Origin: Glandiceps talaboti
Taxonomy: Eukaryota > Hemichordata > Enteropneusta > Spengelidae
Direction of reading: 5' to 3'
Assembly: GCF_964340395.1 (NCBI RefSeq)
Contig: NC_135566.1
Location: 10,602,501 to 10,666,500 of the forward strand
Length of the DNA: 64,000 nucleotides
The position numbers and the translations under genes are program-made. Positions 54,386-64,000 of this stretch are shown piece after piece (position 1 is the stretch's first letter; each line of letters opens with the position of its first letter). A model generated the notes under the pieces. That model saw only the letters and a list, made by a program, of their open reading frames with translations, was not told the DNA's origin and did no database searches.

Positions 54386-55621
54386 TATGTCTTCCAATGC
54401 CCATTATTTGCTAGTACTACTAGAAGGCCCCCCCCCCACCCCACCCCCCGCACAACCATGAGGGAACTATAGGAATGGCCCATATTCATTGATGCAATTT
54501 CAAGGCCAGCCATATCTCTCACATGCCCATCACTCAACACACATCATAACAAGACATAGACCAAATAAGATATATGAACTATGAGAACACACTTGGCACT
54601 TAATTTCATGACCCTTGTTATAAAAGTATATGCACTGTATTGCTATTGCCAAAAATTCAGTTACACAGACACCATTCATATGTCTAGTCCACATTATCAA
54701 TGGTAAGGTTTCTGAGAGTCAAGACCTTTGTTTGACCTTGACCATCATTTGTAAGGTCAGATAGCTGAATATGGCCTTCAATCAAGGTTGAATACACACC
54801 TGTGTTTATAGAGATAAGCCTTCAAGTTAGATATTATATTTTGAACTTGACTTCCATCTTGAAGGTCAAATAGCAATTTACTCAATAACTTGGACATAGT
54901 CAAAAACACTTCAAGTATTTCACATAAGCTCTATTCTGACACTGACTTTGGACCTTGAACTTGAACCTTGAACAAATGTGGGTACTGCCATTAGATACAA
55001 GATTTAGCATTGGTTAGCCCTGGGTACCTGGTACATAGATTTAGGTACTGTCATTAGATACAAGGTTAGGAACTGGCACTGGGTAAGTAAGATCTGGGTA
55101 CTGTATATACTGTTAACATTCTCAATAACTTTGAGTTTCCAAGACCTTGAGCTTTCAAATACTGTTGACACAAGAGATCACCAGATTTTTATTTAGAATT
55201 CTCATTTTATTGGTCTGTCTTTTTCAAAGAACTAATAACTATTATTAAGAGAACAAACTCTGTTATGAAAGTAGAATTCCATGAATGCTCAAGATTGCAT
55301 ATGTCACCATTGACTTTAAAAGTCCATTGAAAGACTTTTAAAAGAAACCTTTGATACAATGTATATCAGTATACCAATAAAGCTACTGGTTTATCTAATG
55401 TTATACTACACTGTAGACAGAGTATGGAGTACAACAATACCGACTTTTCAATATTCATGAACTTGAAATTCAAATTGTCAACTTCAGATGGACCGTCTTC
55501 TACAATGTCAAGTAACTTTAACGCCTGTGTTTGGTGACCAATTCTCTATACATTTAAGTATGGAGTGAACTATGTTTTGACAACTTCCTTTTTCCAGAAT
55601 ATGTAAGAGTCTTACAATATC
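54386..55621. other. 3' region between the convergent receptor and GTF2H3 genes
   Basis: Probable 3' UTR of the receptor transcript, with AATAAA at 55376-55381 about 1 kb after its stop. Contains a poly-C run near 54428. No coding exon is recognised. Confidence 0.45.
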
Positions 55622-55627
55622 TTTATT
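55622..55627 (-). terminator. GTF2H3: AATAAA overlapping the GTF2H3 stop codon
   Basis: The minus strand reads AGCTGAATAAAG, so the polyadenylation hexamer shares the last A of the TGA stop. If used, the 3' UTR would be about 15-30 nt. Other signals further left are possible. Confidence 0.45.
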
Positions 55628-56825
55628 CAGCTGATGACCTCTACAGGCGTACTTCTCTTTTTCTTCTTTGCCCTCATAAGTGGTGGTCCTTTCAGTTTGA
55701 AAGCAGTGCTAATGTGAGTGAGACGAAGGAAGGGATAAGATATGTTAACAGTCTATTCAATAAGCATTATAATACCACAGATAAGTCTAGTTGTATGCGT
55801 TTGAACAGAAAATATGGGATTTATACATTGTTCTACATCATGACAATGCACATCTATGTCATTGGTTCTGTAGTGTTCGATATACGAGTCAAATATATAT
55901 GCAGAATCGGTGTTATTTTTTCTCATGTTCTTAAAAATGCCTTGCACAGGTATGATTGTATTAATCTAGTTACTATATGTGTAGTTGTTTGCTATGATCT
56001 CATTCTAACATATAGTCAAACGGACAAATTCTACTAAAAATCTAGCTAAATCTCCTGCTGGGGAAGGGATGAACAGTGCCATGTCAATAGTAATCCATTA
56101 CACACTGACAGGCAGTTTTAAATTTTTAGTTCATTCAGTTTTCTACAAATTATCTCAACCTCCAGTTTGAATGTAAGTGATGGAATGGTGCGATAATGTC
56201 ATCATGTTTATATCAATGCTCCAATTACATAAACCACCACTGTTGGTGGTGGTGGTAAAAATGGAATTCTGTGCATTTGACTATATGCAAGAGATGATCA
56301 TAATGCATACAGGACTACACTATATCATTTTAAACTTTTTTTCTTCATTCAGTTGGAAATTACTCTTAACTTACAAGTTTGTCTTCTTATAAGATAAGAT
56401 CTTTTATGTAACTCATGTTTTCCTCAGTTGAACAAAGACAGATATTGGGGAATAATATTTAAATATCTGAATTCTGTGACATGAAACTGATATATAACGT
56501 CTTGAGTAGTTTGTACTTTTCTATCACAATAACCGATTCACAAGTTTCTGATTCGTTTAACTTTCACTTCTAATAAATTTGTTTACTTTGAAAGCAATAA
56601 TTTACAAGAACTATGTTTATACTTACTGGCAGGTAGTACAGATTGGACTGAAGTTGCAAAAGACTGAAAAACAATTTTAGGGGAAAATGTTAAAGGCTTT
56701 AATGTATGGAAGGTTGTAACATGGGAGGGATTTAATGAATGGGTGGATGGAGGGATGGATTGATGGATGGATGGATTGATGAATTTATAAATGGATGGAT
56801 GGATTTATAAATGGATGGATGGATG

Positions 56826-56868
<43 letters not shown>

Positions 56869-59800
56869 AAATGGATGGATGGATGGATGGATTGATTGAT
56901 TGATTGATTGATAAATGGATGGATGGATTCATTGATTGATTGATTGATAAATGGATGGATGAATAAAAATGCTCTCATGGATATGATGGGTATTTATAGT
57001 CTCTAGGAATGGACCTAAAATACACAAAGATTTCATTCAGTCACATGAATAAAGCACCCTTCTAATACCTTCATATGTCTTCTTCAAATTTATCAATCAG
57101 ATGCATGAGTTGAATTTCTAGGTAGGTTATCTGCCCCTTAATAACATGTAAAGTATATATACACTAACTTGATTCTTGTATCAAATAGGGAAAGTCAAAG
57201 ATTTGGGTCCAGAAGATCAAAGTCACAAAACACTGTTGAAAGTCCCGATTCTTTTATTCTCACTGCCTTGACAAAACAAATTTAGCCCTCAACTATACTT
57301 CATTTTTAAGTAAATCACTCTCAAACTTACTTGATAAACAAACTGAACACACATAGCCGATATCAATGAGTGTTCTATGACAGAAACAGGCAGCTCTGTA
57401 GTCTACATGAATTGCTGGCGGGAGTACAAGCTTACTACGCATTCCAGGGGATGGGAGAAAAACCCACTGTAACAAATCAAACATTCTAGATTATTAAAAA
57501 TACTACTGGATTTATAGTTCAGACAGATTGAACTGTTCTTCAAATGAAAATTCATCTATCTTGATAAATTATATTAATGATTTGAACTACTGTTCCAAAT
57601 GCAAACTTCAAAAATGTACCAGCAATTTTCAACTGCAAACGTCACCTTTGTCAACAGATTGACAAACTGTTCCAAGAACATATGACCTTGAGCCCAAGAA
57701 GGGGTCATAGATGCCTGGGGGTTAATTTTAAACCATCTTAAACCAACATTGAAGAGACAGAGGGCGATACAAACTTCTAGGCACCTATGACCCCTTCAGG
57801 TACAATTTCGAGTTTGTCTTTGGAACAAAAGTTCAATTCAATACTAAGATTGATTTATAGTGTTTGTATGATGAAAAGAAATTCAGATTAACACTTCATA
57901 TATGTAATAAGAGATTACCAAAACAACATATCGGTAAAAAGTACAATGTAACTGTGCAAAGACTGGTAAGTTTCAGTTTTAAATATGTGTACCTACAGCT
58001 ATTTATAAACATCACTGAAGGTAACCCTGGTGATAAATCAGGAAAAGTTGGATAGATGAATTGAAAGATTCATCAGTATGGGTTTTCCACATTGCTGTCA
58101 TTGATCATCCTGGGTCAGTCTTGGGGAGATACTGCATACATGCCATCCTTTACAAACACATTATATATAGAAACACTGTGTATTTGGTAAATAGCTATAC
58201 AGAAGCTGTTGATGTTACACAAACCAATACATACCAAAAGATACTGTAGTAGTCCTGTCCTCTGTGGAATCTTCAAATAAATACCTCCTGTGATGTCACA
58301 CGCCTAGAAAGACACGACACCAGAAAAAAAATTATATTTAGATCAATCGAACCCCAAAGTAAGATGAAGGTTAACTTAGTGGTTTTTTTTCAAATCATGG
58401 AAAGTCGTGATGAAGAAGGTGTCTTGGTAAAACTACACTCATGATGCTAATATAACATTCAAATTACAAAATTTGAACTCAATTAAACAAATTAAATTTT
58501 GTTTTATGCAACAAATCACATTAAAATTGACTTGGTTTGAATACAATACATCAACACTGAACAACAAACCAAAGTTGTATATTGGCCAATTCACCTTTTC
58601 GGCAAGTATCCCAGACGTTCCGTTCAGAAACAGGAACAATTGCGTGTACATTGAGACAGATACTTTAATATAACTAACAGAATTACCAGATCTGGTACAT
58701 GTGATAGATTTCTGCCACACTAAAACACTATACATTACGACATGGGCACACATAAAACAATACTTTACCTGCTGAAGAAGTCCTGAATCTTTATCCAGAA
58801 TACACGCATCAATAATAACATTCTGAGAAAGATCAAAATAGTTGAACAAGGTGTTACAGTAGACTGTAAGATAAAACGTACCTTTCCACCCACACCAGTG
58901 AGGGCGCTCCATCATGGCGTACCTTACAGGCTAGTATTAAAGCTACACTAACTGTAATTTGAGTATCAGTTTTCGATCACATGATCTACACTATATTTAC
59001 CCAAAACTGTTAAAGTACTAATAATTAGACACTGTACTGGTCTGGGTCAATTTTATTACGGAATACAGTAATAGGTTGCAAGTGATTTTTGGGTGTGGAC
59101 CCAAAAATCAATTTCATTGGATATATTGCACCATACTATGTGTACATCAAGAAAAATATTGGAGATAACATAAATATACCAGCTGCAGTACTATCAAAGA
59201 AAAATCGGAGAAAGTAATGGCAATTTTGAAAGTTTTGACTCGTATTTTGAATACAGCAGAAACAGTGATGGAGACGCATGTTGTGATGAAATACACACAT
59301 GATGTCGCGACATAGAACAACCAGACTATATATTCCATATTTTTTGCTTAACTTGGCCTATGCATGGTATATTATCTACTATACCTGTTTTTGTGCTGTA
59401 AATATAATATTCATAAAATCCATGTACTGTGATGCACTGTCATCTGCTGCTCGGATAACCTGAAAGACAATTTTAAAATATATGTACATGGTAGATATGT
59501 TGATAAAGAATGGTACTTCAACAAGTTTTAATTTAATAACTGTACATCCATAGCATTTTATCATATCAGCCAATTTGATTTAATGTATAAATCAAAAGTA
59601 ATATTTAAGCATGTACCTACCAACACTCTTGGCCTCAACTTTTCACCAGCTAGGGGAAAAGATAAGAAATATTTATAATGTATTTAGAAATAAGTGTCAT
59701 TCTAAAAATAAGAATTGCCTCTAATCTATGTCTCTGTCTGTCTGTCACTGCCTATCTAGTATCTGTCTATGTCTCACCTCTCTGCCTGTCTCCCTGGCTC

Positions 59801-62800
59801 TGGCTCTGTCTCTGTCTCATCTCTCTGGTTCTTTCTCTCTGTCTGTCTCACCTCTCTGCCCCTTTCCTTGTCTGTCTGTCTTCTACTCTCTATCATCAAT
59901 ACTTATTCCTTATTGTACTTAATTTACTCAATAACATTTGGTTTATATAATTGTTACAATTTCTATTATACTAACCTGCAGCTTCTTTTTCAAGTCTATG
60001 AATATCTAACCAGTATTAAGGATTAATTGTCAATGAACGACATTATGGATACCTTTATGACAACTTGTACATGGATTATATACATTTGTATACCACCAAC
60101 TACTGTTCCTGTTGAATATCTCTTTGAAAGTCTTGAACTCACTGTAAACATATATATCTCCATTCAAACTACTGGTAATTCTTTTCTTTGAGTCTATGAA
60201 TGTTTCATGTAGCGTTTGTTACCACAGAAATCTCAACTATACTTGGACGAATTCATTGCACACCTAACCCAAATATGAGATCTGTTCGCTGATTGATTCG
60301 GTTGTGATTTTTTCTTAATATCTTTATGTTTTTGTGCATAAATTTCACTATTAATTTATGTGAGGTTATGCGATTTAAATGATGTTTCTGTGCCACTAGA
60401 TAGGGTAGGTTTTGCAGACCTTGGTAGTATGGTTTACAGACCCTCCCCCCCCAGTCAGGTCCTTCCACCATACAACCTTGGTCTGCAAACCCATATCTGT
60501 GTCATAAAATCTATTATTGTCTGTAAGGTATTGCTTAAATATGGCAAAACATCCATGAAAGCTAAGGTTTTGATTTTGAAAAGATGAGAAATTTTACTAA
60601 TAGTTTACATAATTCTATATTTTTAAGATTTCTGCCAGAATTCTTCCAGTTGTAGGACATCAATAGATCACCACATGGGTCTATGATATCTGTGACAATG
60701 ACACATTTGGACCAAATTCAGCAAAGGATACAACACAGTCCCATGGCAAGTGATCCTGCAAGTAGTGTGTCTGTGTGTAATTCTTCTTGTTGCTCTGAAT
60801 TGAAAGTGAAAACAATGTGCATTCATTCATTATGGGGCAAATGGAATTTAATAAAGTCTACTCTAATTACTTTTGAATCTGACAACCATAGAATTCAAGC
60901 TGGTTCTTGTATTTGTATGTCTGTCAGCTATGAATATGGTACATAAACATTATGCGAGGAGAAAATCTGTTTTCAAACAGTTTTTAAGAACGGGAAAACT
61001 TTTATTGGTCCTGCTGACTACGACATGCATAAAATATATATCTACATGTACTACGGATATCAAGATATAGGCAAACTAAGATAGACACATACTTAAACTA
61101 TAGGTGCAGCATTTTATATGCTATCAATGGATATTGATGTAATTTTCGGTACCTGCAATAGCTTTTTACCTCATGCTAGTGTGGCAAAATAGAACAAGAA
61201 GGTTGACTTACTTTCATGCATGTCTATAGTAATGCATGTGCAGCACATAGAGCAGAAGTTATGGTGTCAACAAAGAATTTGAATGTTCTTTATTTTTATG
61301 ATGCACCTAAGCAGTAATATACTATTTCAGGTACCGAGAATCACATTCGCAGTAAAAATTTTCAGTCTACGAAAAAAGCTAGCACTAGGAGGTGGTGGGA
61401 AATGAAGGTTATTCAAATTACATCATTGTTTTAGAGTAGGCCTTATTTATTTACTTTTTCAAACTTTGCTTATCATCTGAAATCTACATATGCTAATGAT
61501 AATACGAATAGGGTATATATTCTTTACCTGTCATAAGTTGTTTCACTTCTTTAAATATTGCGTCATCAACTCTGGCGAAATGTTCATACTTGCCATCTCT
61601 TGGTAAATCTGCAGTACTTTGTTCACTCTCTTCAGTTAATGAAGGGGTTCTACTTGGATATAAAAAATGACTAAAAAAAGAAAGAAAACAAACAAACGGT
61701 TTGAGAGCTGGTACCTGAACCATTCAACCTGCCATGTTGGACATAAAGTATGACCAAGCATGCACTGCTCTGGGAAAGAGATCCAGTGCAAGTGATGCTG
61801 ATTACAATTACATTTCCACAGACTCTCATCTTGGTGGTCTTGTAGTAGAGCCCCCAGTGGTGAGAGTCTGGGTAACCGAGACTAAGGTGTTCATGGTGTA
61901 TGATATCTTGAAGTATAACTATTCATACTTACCTTTTATTTGTATGACTGGCTATAACTGCTACTTTGTTGGTATGATGTAACATTAAATGCGAGTTGAT
62001 GAGAATCATAACACTGTCAATACACTGGGATAATGTCAGCTGTTGGTAAAAGAGACAACAGTTACCCTACAATAGAGTTTTCAAGGTTTCAAATAAAAAG
62101 GTTTTAAATATAAATATGCTGATATTCATATGTGCAACAGATATTCATATGTGCAACATTATAAAATTCACTGCGGCCATGTAATAACTAGGCCACTGGT
62201 CTTTCCGATACACAATTACAATTAAAACTTTTGATTTTTTTTTTAATTTGAATTTACACTTTTACATTTTTAAGCTTGAATACATTTTAATAATAGAGGT
62301 GAGAAAAAAATAGAACAATGAGGAGAATTTTATGATGTTGTGAGTCCCCTTCTTTTCAAACTACGAAAAATGTACTTTGCAAGTCCCAAGATTTCATTCA
62401 TACTTTGTGTTTGCATTAAAAAGTATACAGTTTTGATATGTAGCGTTTGATGTATAATGTTGAGGAACATATTGTGATCTATAGTCAGATGTGAAAATGC
62501 AAACTATTACAAAATGATATTCGTCATCTACCAAATTACATGAACAGAATATGTGCAAGATGATGTTACTATGACACTCACATCATTTTCATCTTTAAGT
62601 CTTCTCTGTCCCCACCACACTGGATTGACATCTAGTATAACAACTAGTGAACTGGTTTCTTCATCTAAAACAGATAAAAAGAAATCAAATTAAATTAAAT
62701 CATATTAAATTCATATCAAAAATGTCAATGCATAAAGATTATAAAATGTGAATGTAAAAAGTTGATAAAAGATACCATGGTTTTGACGATTTGGTCAGAG

Positions 62801-63096
62801 TCAACTCAATTCTCAATTACTTCATTAATTTACTGTTTATGTATATCGCAAAATGATCAAGTGGAATAGTTTCATAGTTGGTTCTTTTTTACTAAAATGT
62901 CACATTGTAAACCACAGTCACTTGTAGTTGTGATTTAGCCGAGATCAAGACACTTGACAAACTTGCTTGACACAAAAGTCTATTTGTGAGTCAATCTAAG
63001 GCTGTGTGTCAAGTATTATCACCAGGACGACCACGAAAGGACGATTTGTTCCAGTTGTTCTTCACCAGTATTTTTGCTAAAGGCGGTATCATCACC

Positions 63097-63160
<64 letters not shown>

Positions 63161-63522
63161 ACTTGAAAGCATCATATTACTGAAAAGAATTTGTTCCGAG
63201 GAAGATCATGAGAAGTCAGCATTTTGGGGAAGGTCTCTGACCAACAGTACCCCTTCAGATATAACCCTGTTGCTGATCCTAATGGGGTATAATTTATAAA
63301 GAAGGGCTTCCGTCGAGTAAATCTTGCCTTCTTTGTACTTAGCTAGCTGCAGCTGTCATATTACGTCAAGTCTGTGCAAGCGCATTGAGATATATTGTCG
63401 GACAACTTTTTCTCTCAACATTTAGTCCGTCCGCGCTCCTTTAACGCTGCCCTGAAGCGCCTTCACGTGTAAACATGAACATTGATGAAGCAACATTGCG
63501 TTTTCAACTTACCAGCAGCCAT
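55627..63522 (-). CDS. GTF2H3: General transcription factor IIH subunit 3 (TFIIH p34), complete
   Basis: Thirteen minus-strand exons join in frame to 305 aa: 63522-63513, 62664-62582, 62039-61933, 61670-61528, 60794-60732, 60005-59976, 59649-59621, 59459-59385, 58822-58769, 58303-58235, 57466-57331, 56663-56627, 55708-55627. All introns are GT-AG. Human p34 is 308 aa. Conserved blocks are [12 protein letters not shown] (start of the vWA-like domain), [96 protein letters not shown] and [20 protein letters not shown]. The C-terminal zinc-finger cysteines follow in [19 protein letters not shown]. The tail is KKKKR-rich. The subunit binds p44 in core TFIIH for nuclear transcription initiation and nucleotide excision repair. 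Exons 6 and 7 are microexons of 30 and 29 bp. It shares a short upstream region with the divergent gene at 63723. Confidence 0.97.
55709..56626. other. GTF2H3 last intron
   Basis: A 107-codon plus-strand frame at 55714-56037 has no family support. The intron is otherwise featureless. Confidence 0.4.
56735..56962. repeat. (GGAT)n(GATT)n microsatellite
   Basis: Interleaved GGAT and GATT blocks separated by AAAT, in GTF2H3 intron 11. Confidence 0.95.
57467..58234. other. GTF2H3 intron, nothing recognised
   Basis: Intron between exons 10 and 11. No repeat or nested gene identified. Confidence 0.4.
59727..59890. repeat. Degenerate (CTCTGT)n pyrimidine-rich repeat
   Basis: Imperfect TCTGTCTC units in the intron between microexons 6 and 7. 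Confidence 0.8.
61868..61885 (+). repeat. Terminus of the GGGTAACC MITE family in a GTF2H3 intron
   Basis: CTGGGTAACCGAGACTAA at 61868 matches the termini at 21395-21817 and 51541. The inserted DNA abuts exon 3. Confidence 0.5.
62665..63512. other. GTF2H3 intron 1
   Basis: Contains the (ATC)n microsatellite at 63089-63161. No other feature seen. Confidence 0.5.
63089..63161. repeat. (ATC)n microsatellite
   Basis: About 24 ATC units, in GTF2H3 intron 1. Confidence 0.95.
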
Positions 63523-63722
63523 TTTCATTCACATGGTCAACAAAGGGTGAGTAGGTTGTAACACAGTGTCTGATTGGAGGTGTCGTCATCGCTGTCCAAT
63601 CATAAAGCGTTTTACATTATCAGTATTTCATCAGCTGTTATCGCGAGAGGGCTTCCACGGCCACACGAGTGAAGAAGTAAATTAGCACGGTGTCGGTGGT
63701 TTTTTTTTCGAAGATAAGCAAT
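63523..63722. promoter_or_regulatory. Bidirectional promoter between GTF2H3 and the divergent gene
   Basis: 200 bp separate the two start codons. The interval has no TATA box. It has an inverted pair of CCAAT boxes (ATTGG at 63573-63577, CCAATCA at 63596-63602), typical NF-Y sites. It also has TCGCGAGA at 63641-63648, which matches the core of the TCTCGCGAGA element enriched in vertebrate bidirectional promoters. Motifs are seen directly; their function is inferred. Confidence 0.65.
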
Positions 63723-63735
63723 ATGGACAAGGAAG
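63723..63735 (+). CDS. EIF2B1: First coding exon of a divergent gene, probably eIF2B alpha subunit (partial)
   Basis: ATGGACAAGGAAG encodes MDKE plus one base and is followed by a GTTAGT donor. The rest of the gene lies outside the window. Human EIF2B1 begins MDDKEL and is transcribed head-to-head with GTF2H3 across a short shared promoter, so the name rests on both the codons and synteny. eIF2B alpha is a regulatory subunit of the guanine-nucleotide exchange factor for translation initiation factor eIF2. Four codons alone would not identify it. Confidence 0.6.
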
Positions 63736-64000
63736 GTTAGTTTTATTGATAACAAAAATGAACAGACAAGACAAATTTACGTTCTTAAAGAAGGAATGAT
63801 CTGCACTACTTGCCAAATATTCTGTTTGTAGCGGAAATAGCCAAATGACGTTTGTGTTATATTTTGATCACTAGCCAGGTATATTATTACATCATGGAGT
63901 GCAACACTTGATATTATATTTGAATGTAACTCCAGATTTACACTTTTCCCATAAAAAAGAAAACATTGCCTTTATGAAGTTGAGGAAAACCTGTCAATTA
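63736..64000 (+). other. First intron of the divergent gene, truncated by window
   Basis: No further exon is visible before the window end. Confidence 0.4.

Noticed and set aside
55714-56037. 107-codon plus-strand frame
   Set aside because: It lies within the last GTF2H3 intron with AT-rich composition and no family resemblance.

Overview
The window is AT-rich animal nuclear DNA with spliced genes (GT-AG introns, one of about 9.9 kb), polyadenylation signals, many transposon remnants and extreme microsatellite content. The mix suggests a marine bilaterian invertebrate (lophotrochozoan, hemichordate or cephalochordate). No rRNA or other marker is present, so I do not name a species. Nothing looks bacterial or viral.

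Layout. 1-1.3 kb: short repeats and a small minus-strand gene for a secreted protein with one LDL-receptor class A domain, preceded by a TATA box. 1.5-6.8 kb: dispersed repeats, a long inverted repeat and a (CATA)n block. 6,843-15,351: one DNA transposon bounded by 30-bp perfect terminal inverted repeats and TTAA on both sides. Its right end carries minus-strand exons of a Kolobok-like transposase, and its middle is filled with nested foldback elements. 15.4-22.6 kb: no gene recognised. 22.7-41.1 kb: the 3' half (8 exons, 288 codons) of a plus-strand SLC7 amino-acid transporter closest to xCT/SLC7A11. Its introns hold a 42-copy 47-bp minisatellite, TA-flanked tRNA-like elements, a second TTAA-flanked element and LINE debris. 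44.8-48.2 kb: a four-exon minus-strand gene for a 483-aa coiled-coil protein with hydrophobic segments at both ends, of unknown function. 48.4-51.4 kb: (GATT)n, a 15-copy E-box-bearing tandem array and a retroelement relic.

51,689-54,385: an uninterrupted 898-codon ORF for a predicted single-pass receptor. It has a signal peptide, thrombospondin type 1 repeats, two Ig-like regions, a CUB domain, a membrane helix and a cytoplasmic HEPN-like domain with an intact RNxxxH motif. This is the most unusual gene here. An outside face built for binding is joined to an inside face that in other proteins cleaves RNA or mediates assembly.

55,627-63,522: a complete 13-exon minus-strand GTF2H3 gene (TFIIH p34, 305 aa), running tail-to-tail with the receptor gene. 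At 63,723 a plus-strand first exon starts head-to-head with GTF2H3, 200 bp away. Its few codons and its position match EIF2B1, the head-to-head neighbour of GTF2H3 in vertebrates, so the pair may be an ancient bidirectional promoter.

The genes do not form a pathway. GTF2H3 and EIF2B1 are housekeeping. The LDLa protein, the transporter, the coiled-coil protein and the TSP1-Ig-CUB-HEPN receptor are separate membrane or secretory loci. All exon joins were read by eye from splice consensus, reading frame and remembered family sequences, with no alignment run.
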